From M0108 sp963841065 (GTDB taxonomy: Bacteria; Pseudomonadota; Gammaproteobacteria; Chromatiales; Chromatiaceae), in NCBI GenBank assembly GCA_963841065.1, contig CAWJBI010000020.1, positions 1 through 64,000 of the forward strand: a stretch of DNA of 64,000 bases, in the 5' to 3' direction. The stretch's first letter is position 1. The number at the start of each line of letters is the position of its first letter. The position numbers and the translations under genes are program-made. This document shows positions 1 to 8,803 of this stretch, piece after piece. Below the pieces are notes generated by a model, which was not told where the DNA came from, ran no database searches, and was given only the letters and a program-made list of their open reading frames with translations.

Positions 1-175
1 GGCCTTCCTGGCGAGGGCCTTCCTGGATATGGATTAAGCGGACCTTGTGACGCGCGGCTGCCCCTCGCCGTCGCCTACCTGACGACGGTGGGGGGCGCTG
101 GGTCCGACGGCTCAACCAGTAGGCATCATGCCGGACCCGTCACTGGGCCGGAATGACTCGCAGAGAGGAAGGAAC

Positions 176-943
176 ATGGGAATGAGAAGATCGATTATCA
201 CCTTATCAGTGCTGGGACTCCTGCACGGCGCCGGCTTCGCGGACGAACCGCAAGGGGCCAGGACGGAGACGGTCAAGCCCGCGGCGGTTGTCGAGATCGG
301 ATCCGATCTCGACAAGGTCAATTACAGCCTGGGCTATGAGCTGGGTCAGGACCTCAAGCGTGAGGAGCTGTCAGCGATGCCCGAGGTCCTGCTGAAAGGC
401 GTCGAGGACGGTATCTCCGGCACCCAGCCCATGGTGAAGTCCAGCGAGCGCCGGGCGGCCCTGGCCCAGATTGTCGCGGGGCGGGCTCAGGAGAATCTGG
501 AGCGCTCCCAGGAATTTCTCGCCGCCAATGGGGCGAAGGAAGGGGTGACGACCTTGCCGAGCGGGCTCCAGTACAAGGTACTAAGCGCCGGTGAAGGCAA
601 GACCCCCGCGCCCAACAGCCGGGTCACCGTGAATTATCGGGGGACCCTGATCGACGGCAGTGTGTTCGACAGCTCATACAAGGATGAAAAGCCTGCGACA
701 TTGGAAGTCAGAAAGGTCATCAAGGGTTGGCGCGAGGCCCTGCAACTGATGAAGGAGGGCGCCAAGTGGGAGATTTTTGTCCCGCCGGATCTGGCCTACG
801 GCAAGACTGGTCGCGACAATCGCATCCCGCCCAACAGCGCCCTGATCTTTGAGTTGGAACTGCTGTCGGTTGAGCCAGGGCCCCCTCCCCCGCCGCGGAA
901 GGTCCGACCCAATATCCCCCCCGCCGAGGATGATGGCGATTAG
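176..943 (+). CDS. Exported FKBP-type peptidyl-prolyl cis-trans isomerase (FkpA/Mip-like)
   Basis: Protein of 255 residues that should catalyse prolyl isomerisation during folding of envelope proteins. Residues 1-22 form a signal peptide ending GFADEP. Residues about 42-115 match the helical dimerisation domain found ahead of the catalytic domain in FkpA and Mip. Residues about 125-232 are the FKBP domain, with VNYRGTLIDGSVFDSS (153-168), GWREALQLMKEGAKWEI (184-200) and VPPDLAYG (202-209). The tail is proline-rich and acidic. I chose the ATG at 176 over the in-frame ATG at 128 because it follows AGAGAGGAAGGAAC and starts the signal peptide cleanly. No lipobox is seen, so it is probably soluble in the periplasm. 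It is transcribed alone. Confidence 0.93.
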   Translation: MGMRRSIITLSVLGLLHGAGFADEPQGARTETVKPAAVVEIGSDLDKVNYSLGYELGQDLKREELSAMPEVLLKGVEDGISGTQPMVKSSERRAALAQIVAGRAQENLERSQEFLAANGAKEGVTTLPSGLQYKVLSAGEGKTPAPNSRVTVNYRGTLIDGSVFDSSYKDEKPATLEVRKVIKGWREALQLMKEGAKWEIFVPPDLAYGKTGRDNRIPPNSALIFELELLSVEPGPPPPPRKVRPNIPPAEDDGD

Positions 944-1095
944 GTGAGGGCGGCCAAGGGGATTGACGACGGGACGGGAACCTTCGAGTTCACCGGCGTG
1001 CTGGCGCTCAAATGGCATGACCCGCGTCAGGCTTGCGACCCCGCCGCCGGGGGGTAAATGAAAAGATCTTCACGGGCAGCTTCCAGTTCAAGCGA
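944..1095 (+). pseudogene. Remnant of a bacterial Cys-loop (pentameric ligand-gated) ion channel ligand-binding domain
   Basis: Directly after the FKBP stop, one frame reads GTGTFEFTGVLALKWHDPR followed by QACDPAAGG and a stop. A shift of one base continues as GVNEKIFTGSFQFK. Joined, this resembles the N-terminal extracellular domain of prokaryotic Cys-loop channels, where a conserved W-x-D-P-R is followed by a loop and a further strand. Nothing like a start, the rest of that domain or the four membrane segments is present, and the match stops where the wecB stop codon begins. I read it as a small leftover of a deleted gene. The family call comes from motif recognition only and needs a profile search. 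Confidence 0.42.
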
Positions 1096-2191
1096 AATGT
1101 TCGCGAAGTACCCCGACAATGCGCCCCGCCGCATGGCCATCGCCGTAGGGGGATGCCCCCTTGGCCATCTCCCGGTAGGCCGCCGCGTCATCCAGCAGCC
1201 GCCGGGCCGCGCCGACGATGGCATCGAAATCCGTGCCAACCAATTCGACCACGCCGGCGGCCACGGCCTCGGGCCGCTCCGTCTCCTGGCGCAGAACCAG
1301 GACGGGCTTACCGAGGGCCGGGGCCTCCTCCTGAACGCCGCCCGAATCGCTCAGGATGAGATAGGCCCGCTGCATGGCCCCGACGAAGGCGGCATAATCG
1401 AGGGGCTCCCCCAGCGTAATGCGCTCATGCCCCCCCAGGAGCGCATGGGCCAACTCCCGCACATTGGGATTGGGATGCACCGGGTAGAGGACCTGAACGT
1501 CCGGGTAGATATCCGCCAGATGCCGGATGGCTCGGCATATCGTCTCGAAGGGGGCGCCAAAATTTTCCCGCCGATGGGCCGTCACCAGGATGAGCCGCCG
1601 GGAGGGATCGATGGGGACACCGGGATCGGGGTGGGTCGCGGCCACGCGCAACAGGGCATCGATGACCGTGTTACCCGTCACCCAGATGTGACTTGCCTCG
1701 CACCCCTCCCGTAGCAGATTGGCGCGGGAGCGCTCCGTGGGGGCGAAATGCCATCGCGCCAGCCGGCTGGCGATGACCCGGTTCATCTCCTCGGGAAATG
1801 GATTGCCCAGATCCCCGGTGCGCAGCCCGGCCTCCACGTGACCGAAAGGGATGCGCCGATGGAAACAGGCCAGGGCGGCCGACATGACCGTGGTGGTATC
1901 ACCCTGGGCCAGGACCGCGTCCGGGGACTCGACCTCCAGCGCCGCATCCAGGTCGAGTAGCAGACGGGCCGTGAGGGCGTTAAGGGCCTGGTTGGGACGC
2001 ATGATATCGAGATCGATATCCGCCGCTATATCGAAAAGGCGCAGGACCTGGTCAAGCATCTGGCGATGCTGGGCCGTGGCCAGCACCCGGCAATCCGCCC
2101 AAGGCTCCTCATGCAGGGCCTGGATCACGGGCGCCATCTTGATGGCCTCGGGCCGGGTGCCGGCGATACAGAGTAGCTTGACGCGTTTCAT
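1088..2191 (-). CDS. wecB: UDP-N-acetylglucosamine 2-epimerase (non-hydrolysing)
   Basis: Protein of 367 residues, full length for the family, that interconverts UDP-GlcNAc and UDP-ManNAc in the cytoplasm. ManNAc derivatives feed enterobacterial common antigen-type or capsule-type polysaccharides. Family motifs are the N-terminal GTRPEAIKMAPVI, the QGDTTTV and HVEAGLRTGD segments in the first Rossmann half, VTAHRRENFG in the middle, and SDSGGVQEEAPALGKPVL near the C terminus, which binds the nucleotide. No other polysaccharide gene adjoins it here; the next gene on this strand is a symporter 117 bases upstream, so the pathway context is missing. The start is the first ATG; no strong ribosome binding site is visible. 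Confidence 0.95.
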   Translation of the reverse strand: MKRVKLLCIAGTRPEAIKMAPVIQALHEEPWADCRVLATAQHRQMLDQVLRLFDIAADIDLDIMRPNQALNALTARLLLDLDAALEVESPDAVLAQGDTTTVMSAALACFHRRIPFGHVEAGLRTGDLGNPFPEEMNRVIASRLARWHFAPTERSRANLLREGCEASHIWVTGNTVIDALLRVAATHPDPGVPIDPSRRLILVTAHRRENFGAPFETICRAIRHLADIYPDVQVLYPVHPNPNVRELAHALLGGHERITLGEPLDYAAFVGAMQRAYLILSDSGGVQEEAPALGKPVLVLRQETERPEAVAAGVVELVGTDFDAIVGAARRLLDDAAAYREMAKGASPYGDGHAAGRIVGVLREHFA

Positions 2192-2308
2192 ATCTGCAAT
2201 TACATCCAGGGATCAATCTATGGAACTTGAGGATATCCGACACCCGTGCCCAGAGGGGCTTGCCGAGTGGTCAAGGCACATCCAGGGCTCGGGCGAAAGC
2301 GGCTGACA

Positions 2309-3661
2309 TCATTTGAGGCCCTGAAAATACCGATCCGTTTCCTGCTTGATGACCTTGGACAGGAGCAGGAGGGCGATGAGGTTGGGGATGGCCATGAGGC
2401 CGTTGGCCAGATCGGAGAAGTTCCAGACGAAGTCCAGTTGCATCAGGGTGCCGACGATGACGGCCGAGGTGAAGACCAGTCGGTAACTGTGAATGGCGTG
2501 GCGCACGGCGCGCGCGCCACCCAGGGAGTTGGCCAGGTATTCGATGGCCTTTTCGCCGTAATAGCTCCAGCCCAGGATGGTCGAATAGGCGAAAAGGGCG
2601 GTGGCGATGGCCACCAGGATCTCGCCGGGGCCTCCCAGGGTCTCGGCGAAGCTCTGGCTGGTGAGGCTTGCCGCGCCCACCCCTTGGGTCCAGGGGCTGG
2701 CGGTGAGGATGACCAGGGCCGTCATGCTGCACACCACCAGGGTGTCGATGAAGGTCTGGGTCATGCTGACCAGGGCCTGCTTGACGGGGTCATTGGTGCG
2801 GGCGGCGGCGGCGGCGATGGGCGCCGAGCCGAGGCCGGATTCGTTGGAGAAGACGCCGCGGGCCACGCCATAGCGGATGGCCGCCGCCACCGCCGCCCCG
2901 GCGAAGCCACCGCCGGCGGCGATGGGATTGAAGGCGTGATAGAAGATGAGGGACAGGGCCGCCGGAATCTCGCTGGCGTTGAGGGCCAGCACCACCAGGG
3001 ACGCCACGACATAGCCCAGGATCATGAAGGGCACCAGGAAGGAGGTGAAGCGGGCGATGGAATGGATGCCACCCAGGATGACCACGCCGGTCAGCAGGGT
3101 CAGGATCGCGCCCGTCATCCAGGGCTCGATATGGAAGCTGGTCTGGAAGATCCCGGCGACGGCGTTGGCCTGGGTCATGTTGCCGATGCCGAAGGTGGCG
3201 ATGGCGGTGAAGAGGGCGAAGAGCCAGGCCAGCACCCGCTGATTGGCGCCCTTGGCCAGGTAATACATGGGGCCGCCGCGCATGCCGAAGTCGCCGCGTT
3301 CCCGGTATTTCAGCGCCAGCAAGGCCTCGGCGTACTTGGTGGCCATGCCGACCAGGCCGGTCATCCACATCCAGAAGACCGCTCCAGGGCCACCCAGGGT
3401 GATGGCGGTCGCCACGCCAACGATGTTGCCAATGCCCACCGTGGCCGCCAGGGCGGTCATCAGGGCGCCGAAGTGGCTGATATCGCCCTCGTGCCCATGA
3501 TCCTTGTGGAGGATCAGCCGGAAGGCATGTCCCAGGGCACGGAACTGCAACCCCCTCAGCAAGAAGGTTAAATAGACGCCGGTGCCGACCAGGAGGATCA
3601 GCATGGGCGGCCCCCAGACCCAGCCCGAGAGAGTGGAAACCAACGATTCGATACTTTGCAT
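2309..3661 (-). CDS. Sodium:alanine/glycine symporter (AGCS family)
   Basis: Inner-membrane protein of 450 residues with about ten hydrophobic segments. It should import alanine, glycine or a related small amino acid with Na+. The family signature is clear: TVGIGNIVGVATAITLGGPGA at about 75-95, then WMTGLVGMATKYAEALLA, and later ARGVFSNESGLGSAP followed by AYSTILGWSYYGEKA. Length is normal for AGCS proteins. The start ATG at 3661 gives the expected short N terminus before the first membrane segment. The gene is probably monocistronic, since decayed sequence lies upstream and wecB begins 117 bases downstream. Substrate cannot be fixed from sequence alone. Confidence 0.93.
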   Translation of the reverse strand: MQSIESLVSTLSGWVWGPPMLILLVGTGVYLTFLLRGLQFRALGHAFRLILHKDHGHEGDISHFGALMTALAATVGIGNIVGVATAITLGGPGAVFWMWMTGLVGMATKYAEALLALKYRERGDFGMRGGPMYYLAKGANQRVLAWLFALFTAIATFGIGNMTQANAVAGIFQTSFHIEPWMTGAILTLLTGVVILGGIHSIARFTSFLVPFMILGYVVASLVVLALNASEIPAALSLIFYHAFNPIAAGGGFAGAAVAAAIRYGVARGVFSNESGLGSAPIAAAAARTNDPVKQALVSMTQTFIDTLVVCSMTALVILTASPWTQGVGAASLTSQSFAETLGGPGEILVAIATALFAYSTILGWSYYGEKAIEYLANSLGGARAVRHAIHSYRLVFTSAVIVGTLMQLDFVWNFSDLANGLMAIPNLIALLLLSKVIKQETDRYFQGLK

Positions 3662-3719
3662 ATTCAGCCCCTGTTAGCCACGATTGGCGAAGGAAATAGG
3701 TGCGGCGCCCGAGCCAGGC

Positions 3720-3803
3720 CTAACGCGGATAGCGGTCGTCGAGTTTGGCCGGGCAGAGCACGTCGCGCATGATACCAATCAGATCCAGCAAGGGGTGGTT
3801 GCG
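3720..3803 (-). pseudogene. C-terminal fragment of an unidentified gene
   Basis: The minus strand here reads RNHPLLDLIGIMRDVLCPAK followed by LDDRYPR and a stop, a protein-like stretch of 27 codons. A different frame just upstream reads KEANRIYI. The two could be one decayed reading frame, but no start and no further homology is visible. It sits upstream of the AGCS gene on the same strand and next to the cytochrome remnant on the other. I do not recognise the family. Confidence 0.25.
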
Positions 3804-3875
3804 AATGCGATGTAGATGCGATTGGCCTCCTTGCGGCAACCCCCGTTCCCCGCCTAACGAGTTCGTTGTATCGCT

Positions 3876-4195
3876 GCCTTGGAGGTTCACCAGGCCAAGC
3901 TCACCTTCCGCGCTCTGCGGGAGGGGGCAGCAGATGAGCCGTTGGTTGACAGCCCGGCGCTTACCTCCACCTCACCGTGACCGACATGGTAGGCAGGGTC
4001 CTGTTCGAATCGGGTCGACTGAACCCGGACGGCAGCATCGTCGGTGTGGAAAACGGAAACGGTGTCGGTGACGAGCCGCACTACAACGGTGACCTCACCA
4101 GCCCCGGACAGGTCCAGGTCTACGAGCCAACATGGGCGACCTGGAGGATAGGCAAACCTACACACTCCTGCGGGCAGCCCGGCTACCTGAGGCAG
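3876..4195 (+). pseudogene. Decayed fragment of a multiheme cytochrome c gene
   Basis: Three plus-strand frames carry consecutive pieces of the C-terminal non-heme domain of exported multiheme c-type cytochromes: HQAKLTFRALREGAADEPLV (from about 3888), then AYLHLTVTDMVGRVLFESG with NPDGSIVG and EPHY (about 3959-4060), then NMGDLEDRQTYTLLRAAR (about 4129-4182). In intact relatives these segments follow one another, and the first two are separated by a GHKFPSG-type stretch missing here. There is no CXXCH motif in the remnant and both ends are lost. The frame changes at least twice. It may be related to the large cytochrome gene at 20.2-23.1 kb or to a lost partner of the exported protein at 4.7-5.9 kb. 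Beyond 4195 the open frame to 4384 is not recognisable. Confidence 0.5.
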
Positions 4196-4404
4196 GATGC
4201 GAATGACCCCACGGTTGCCCGGTTCCTCGCCCTGTATGACGCATCGGCAATCCGCGCCGAGACCATCGCTACCGCCCCCGCCGACGTGGCGCCTCCCGGC
4301 GTAGTTCCGGGATCACCCTCAAGGTCGGTCGGTGCCTCGCAGGGCTCTGCCCGAAGGGCCCCAAGCGGCGCTCGGAATCGTTAATCGGGCGGAAGTTGCA
4401 CGCT

Positions 4405-4442
4405 CGCCGAAGGCCCCCTTGTGGGGCTTCGGCGTTTTTCCA
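4405..4442 (+). terminator. Rho-independent terminator
   Basis: A GC-rich stem CGCCGAAGGCCCC pairs with GGGGCTTCGGCG (one bulged G) around the loop CTTGT and is followed by TTTTT. It lies after the decayed cytochrome remnant, so it may once have ended that transcript. In the minus direction there is no T-tract. Confidence 0.75.
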
Positions 4443-4602
4443 AGGCTTGACGCAGCGAGCGTTGATCGATCGCCGGGCGGAAGGAGGCCGGCGGGCCGCT
4501 CGTAAGGGCGCGGACACAGCGGGTGCGGGGGTACCGGGTCGCCCGTGCGGCCAAGGGACTACCGCCTAATCACCCAATGCTCGCAAAAGATTTCTCCTAT
4601 TA

Positions 4603-4660
4603 ATTGCGACAAGTAATTTTCTATCGTTTATATTAAATTGCGACAAAGTAATTTTCTATC
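4603..4660. repeat. Two 23-24 base direct repeats, AT-rich, resembling transposon-end binding sites
   Basis: ATTGCGACAAGTAATTTTCT plus ATC (4603-4625) recurs at 4637-4660 with one extra A. On the minus strand the core is TTACTTGTCGCAATT. Spaced copies of a TGTCGCAATT core are typical of the ends of Tn7-like and Tn5053-like elements, where the transposase binds repeated sites; that link is by resemblance only. The AT content contrasts sharply with both flanks. The second copy supplies the stop codon of the exported protein gene at 4656, so that gene may have been cut by an insertion. Confidence 0.6.
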
Positions 4661-5900
4661 TGTTGCCGCCCTTGGCGGTGAGGGTCAGGTCGAGGTAGGC
4701 GATGCCGCCCTCGTCGCCGAGGTCGGCGTCACCCGCATAGATGATGCTCGTCGAGGTGTTGTTCTCGCCCAGGTTGACGAGCTGGGTGCCACCCGCCGCG
4801 AACTTGGTCCCGAGCGGGGTGTTGCACTGAGGCCCCTCGGCGTCGTTGCCATCCAGGACGAAGGTCAGGCGGTAAGTGCCCGTGGAGGCGGTCTTGGCGT
4901 TCCAGTTGTAGCCATAAACGATGCTGCCGCCCGAGGTGATCTCCACCGAGAGGGCATTGGTGTAGACGGGGACGTTGACCGAGGGGGCGGCCACGCCCGT
5001 GCCGGCCCACAGACCCGTGGTCTCATCCCAGTACGGATCCGTGCCGATCTTCTGGATCAAGCAGACGCGCGCAGCGGGAGTAGACAAGCGCGCTGATCGG
5101 GATGGCAGTGCCATCCGCGTCCGTTGCCGCCCGCACAGTGCTCGGGTCGAGGGCGGTCAGAGTGCCTGTCAGCAGGCCGGGGGCAGGACCAGGTCCGAAG
5201 TCATTGCCCTGCATCTCGTTGCCGGACTGCTCGGTGCCGGGCACGCCCCGCTCATCCCGAAGGCCGCGAAGCAGCCGATGCTCTCACCGGTCGTATCGGG
5301 CAGGGTGCAGGGCGCCGGCAGCGGTAACCCACCCGTGTAACCGGCCCAGTCAGCTACGTATAAACCCAGCTCGGGGTCGTTCGCCGGCACGCTCTGCAAC
5401 AGGTTGAACTCGACGCGGATCTGCCGGGTCGCGATCGACGGGCTCGACTCCAGCAGGTCGCCGATGTCCACCGCGCTCACTACCAGCGGCGAAGTGATGT
5501 CATGGCCGATGCTGAACGCCTTCCAGAAGTTCTGGGTGCGCTTCTGCAGCCACCACACCTTCGGGTCGCCGGTGAACACGACCTCTCCGGTCTCCGAAAC
5601 GACGGTAACCTTTCGGCCGTAGTAGCACAGGATGGCCGGGGGGACCGCGGTGCCGTCCGGCACGCCCGCCTCGTCAACGCACTGCGCCACCGGGTCGGTG
5701 ATCGGCGCCCACCTCCAGATGCCGTCCGCCGGGAAGGCTGCTGGCCCCACATTGTCCGACAGGATCACCGGGAACGACAGGTTGTTGACGCCGCTCTCGC
5801 CGGTTATGGGTTTTCCCTTGCCCATTGCCATTGGCGCCGCCACGAGAATGGCTGATGCCACCGCGAGCGCCAATACCTTGTGTTTCAATATAAGTTTCAT
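4656..5900 (-). CDS. Exported protein of unknown function, reading frame broken twice
   Basis: Three overlapping minus-strand frames join into one protein of about 414 residues. Frame 1 runs from the ATG at 5900, which follows GGGGGATCAGGCA, with a signal peptide (MKLILKHKVLALAVASAIL, cleavage near AMG), to about 5245 (FAAFGMSG). Frame 2 (about 5245-5080) reads GTEQSGNEMQGNDFGPGPAP and on to ALVYS. Frame 3 (about 5080-4656) reads ARVCLIQKIGTDPYWDE to the end. The first change fits one lost base and the second one extra base. Residues are rich in beta-prone, Thr/Gly/Asn segments, with scattered cysteines but no heme or metal motif. I do not recognise the family. Position beside a cytochrome remnant hints at an outer-surface redox context, but this is weak. 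The stop lies in a repeat, so the C terminus may not be native. Confidence 0.6.
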
Positions 5901-5915
5901 TGCCTGATCCCCCAT

Positions 5916-6240
5916 TGACGCTGCTGGCCAGTCCGGCTTGACCGCAGGCCGTCACGCTTGCGCGACCGCTCCCTCGGTCGGTCCCTTTCCGCCGCCTCCT
6001 CACGCGCACGACCCGGAGAAGCGGGCCAGAAAACCTATCTGCCTTAAGTCTGGTAAAGGGGGCGGGGTATGGTATGGGGTAGATACCCCAGGCGGCGGGC
6101 GTCGTGGTCCCAAGCCGGGATTTCCCGATGGGGCGAGGGCTCCGGAGGCCGTCGGGGTTGTGATTCTCCCCGGATGGGCTAGGCTTGAATGATCCCGCCG
6201 CGGGTGACGGGGGTTGACCGGAAGGGGTTGGCATGGCGTT
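5916..6240. other. Intergenic region between divergent genes
   Basis: The region separates the exported protein gene (leftward) from the kinase gene (rightward). It should hold promoters for both. The only striking element is the palindrome at 6075-6090. No reading frame or RNA gene is convincing. Confidence 0.5.
6075..6090. promoter_or_regulatory. Perfect inverted repeat, candidate operator
   Basis: TGGGGTAGATACCCCA is a perfect 7-base inverted repeat with a 2-base centre. It lies in the divergent spacer about 150 bases upstream of the kinase start and 175 bases from the exported protein start. It could bind a dimeric regulator, possibly the LuxR-type regulator encoded at 8001, but nothing in the sequence proves that. 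Confidence 0.4.
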
Positions 6241-8035
6241 GTGACCAAGCTCAAGCAGTTCCCGCTGATGGGGTTTGCCACGGTGATCGCGGTCACCCTG
6301 GGCATGTTTCTGTTGCTGTACTGGCATGTCTACAACACCTTTCGGGTGAGTCGAACGCTCACCAACGAGTATGCCAGCGGGCTTGCCCTGGGTAGCCAGA
6401 TCCTCTCGAGCCACCTGAACCTGATGTACGATGCCCACCTGGTGGTCCTCGATGGCGACCACGCCAAGGTGATCTCGTATCGCGACTGGGAGACGGGGCT
6501 TCAATCCCACCTGGAGGAGGCACGCGAGCTCGGCAAGGCGGACCCGGCGTTCGCCTCCCTCGCCTCGCTGGGGGCGTTGAGCCTGGGGTTGCGGCAGCGG
6601 GAGAATGCCGCCCTCGACGCCCTCGCCAACCATGACCCTGCCACCGCCGAGGCCATGCTGCACAGCCCGGAGTACCGGAGCCTCGGCTGGGCATTCGAAG
6701 CCCGCGTGGCCGACTCCATGACCCGGCTCAACCGTACCTTCAGCGAGCGGCTGCGCATGGAGGGTCACCGGGAGCTGGCCGCCCTGGTCCTCGCCTTTGC
6801 CATCTTCGGGCTCTCCACCCTGGTCTGGGTGGTTCTGCTGCAGCGTTTGCGGGCCTGGGGTCGCGCCTTGGAGGCGGAGATGGCCCAACGCCGCGAGGCG
6901 GAGGCGCGGTTGCGCCGGGCCCAGCAGATGGAGGCCCTGGGGCGGCTGGCGGCAGGGATTTCCCATGACTTTAACAACATCCTGAGCGTGGTTCAGGGTT
7001 TCGTGGACGTGGCCCTCAACCGACTCGCGCAGGATCATCCCGCCGCCGAGGCGCTGGGAAAGATCGGCGCGGCCGCCCGGCAGGGTACCGAGCTGATTCG
7101 ATCATTGCTCACCTTCAGTGGCCGCACGGGGGCCGAGATGGGGCCGGTGGAGCTCGGGGGACTGGTGGCGGAGGCGGCCCGGCTGTTACGCGAGACGCTG
7201 CCGGCGACGGTATCCCTCGAGGTCGATGTTCCTGACCAGCAAGAGGGCTACCGGGTGTGGGCAAGCCGTTCCCAGCTTCGGCAGGTATTGCTGAACCTGG
7301 TGCTCAACGCCCGCGACGCTATGCCCGAGGGCGGGCGCCTGCGGATCGGTCTGGCGCCGGTGGTCGATGAAGAGGGTGAGATAGGGGTCGGCTGGGTCCG
7401 ACTAGAGGTGGAGGATACCGGCATGGGGATTCCGGAAGAGTTGAAGGACCGGGTGTTCGAGCCCTTCTTCACCACCAAGCCACGGGGTCGGGGCACGGGA
7501 CTGGGACTGGCGGTGGTCGCCGCCGTGGTGGAAGAGCATCGGGGGCGGATCCGGGTGGACTCCGAGCCTGGCCAGGGGAACCCGTTTCACCCTCGAGCTG
7601 CAAGGGCTGGGGCCGGTCCCGGCGGAGGCGGAGGTCCGCGAAGACGGGGCAGGCAAGCGCGTGCTGGTCGGGCTGGCGGATACCTATACTCAGGGGCTGG
7701 TGCTCTCGGCCCTGGAAGCGGACGGCTATCGGGTGCGCGCCGCCGAGTCATCCCAAGCCCTCGTGGATGCCGTCGCCGAGCTACCGCCGGATGTGGTGCT
7801 GCTCGATGCCAGCCTGGCCACCTCCAGCTTCGGGGAGTGTCTGCGGGCGGCACGGGGCGGCGGTGGGGCGGTGCCGATCCTGGTCCTCGGTCCCGGCCAG
7901 GGCGAGCTTACGGAAGAGACCGGGGCGGATGTGTTGACCTTGGATAAACCCTTCCTGATGAGCGAGCTCATCCGGCTGATCCACAATCTGGCGAGCGACC
8001 ATGGCACCCTTGAGATCACGCATTCTGATCGTTGA
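6241..8035 (+). CDS. Hybrid sensor histidine kinase with C-terminal receiver-like domain (one frameshift)
   Basis: Membrane sensor kinase of about 597 residues. Segments at about 8-28 and 176-198 cross the membrane and bracket a periplasmic helical sensor region. The HisKA domain holds GISHDFNN with phospho-His near 242. The ATPase domain shows LNARDAMP (N box), DTGMGIP (G1), FEPFFTTK (F box) and GTGLGLA (G2). The frame changes near 7580, where CAGGGGAACCCG has one base too many; removing it gives GTRFTLELQGLGP and leads into a receiver-like domain with VVLLDASL and LDKPF. That domain lacks the usual acidic pair at its start, so its phosphorylation is doubtful. The GTG at 6241 is chosen as start, with AAGGGG upstream at a long spacing. 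The end overlaps the regulator gene by 35 bases, which implies translational coupling. Confidence 0.85.
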
Positions 8036-8660
8036 TGACCACGCGCTGGTGCGCGACATGCTGAGCCAGCGTCTGGCGCAGGAGCCCGACCTGGAAGTGG
8101 TGGGTTTGGCGCAGGACGCCGGTCAGGCGCTCGAACTGACGCTGCGACTGCGGCCCGACATGGTGGTGCTGGACATCGATATGCCCGGTCTTTCGGCATT
8201 CGATGCGGCGCAACGTATCGGCACCGAGTTGCCAGGCACGCGCCTCTTCTTTCTGAGCGGATATGTGCAGGACGGCTATATCGCCCAAGCGCTCCAGGCA
8301 CGGGCACGCGGTTATGCCACCAAGGGCGGAACGCCGGATGGTCTGCTCACCTGCATCCGCAAGGTCCTGAAGGGGGGCACCTGCTTCTGCCCGGAGGTAC
8401 GCAGCCGCCTGGAGATCACCGCCGATGGGCCGCGCCTGGCGGCGTGCGCACGCACGCGCGCCCAGCTTCTGACGCCGCGGGAGCTGGAGGTCCTCTCCTA
8501 TCTGGCCAAGGGGCTGGCGAAAAAGGAGATCGCCCGCATCACCGACCTGAGCGTCAAAACCGTGGAGCAGCACTGCACCCACCTGATGCAAAAGCTCGAC
8601 ATTCACGACCGGGTGGAGCTTGCCCGGTTCGCCATCCGCGAGGGTCTCGTCCAGCCCTAG
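8001..8660 (+). CDS. LuxR/NarL-type response regulator
   Basis: Protein of 219 residues. The receiver domain (about 7-120) has the acidic pair VDDH at 11-14 and phospho-acceptor Asp58 in VLDIDMPG. The C-terminal helix-turn-helix (about 155-215) shows LTPRELEVLSYLAKG and LSVKTVEQHCTHLMQKL, typical of the FixJ/NarL group. It overlaps the hybrid kinase gene and is surely its partner. The input signal is unknown. The DUF2202 gene 143 bases downstream on the same strand is a plausible target. Confidence 0.93.
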   Translation: MAPLRSRILIVDDHALVRDMLSQRLAQEPDLEVVGLAQDAGQALELTLRLRPDMVVLDIDMPGLSAFDAAQRIGTELPGTRLFFLSGYVQDGYIAQALQARARGYATKGGTPDGLLTCIRKVLKGGTCFCPEVRSRLEITADGPRLAACARTRAQLLTPRELEVLSYLAKGLAKKEIARITDLSVKTVEQHCTHLMQKLDIHDRVELARFAIREGLVQP

Positions 8661-8803
8661 CCGCTCCATTGAGAGTCAATAGGTTATTTACCTGATGGGC
8701 AGAGGGTGCGGTCCGCGCTATGAATTAAGAAGGTGGGAGGGGCGCCGGGCCGGCAGCCCCAGTCGCCAGGGATTGCGGGAACCACGATAGCGAGGTAAAT
8801 CAG

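Noticed and set aside
1..37. AFLARAFLDMD and stop at the left edge could be the end of an upstream gene.
   Set aside because: Eleven codons are too few to support a call.
2246..2310. GCCGAGTGGTCAAGGCA resembles the D arm of a serine or leucine tRNA.
   Set aside because: No acceptor stem, anticodon arm or T arm can be drawn around it.
2246..3571. Long plus-strand open frames opposite minus-strand genes (also at 28340-29881, 29860-31650, 32400-34073, 53613-55967 and 60272-62887).
   Set aside because: They mirror well-supported genes, have Gly/Gln/His/Arg-skewed composition and match no family. High GC content keeps antisense frames open.
5674..7038. A 454-residue minus frame across the exported protein start and the kinase gene.
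   Set aside because: It is antisense to two real genes and not protein-like.
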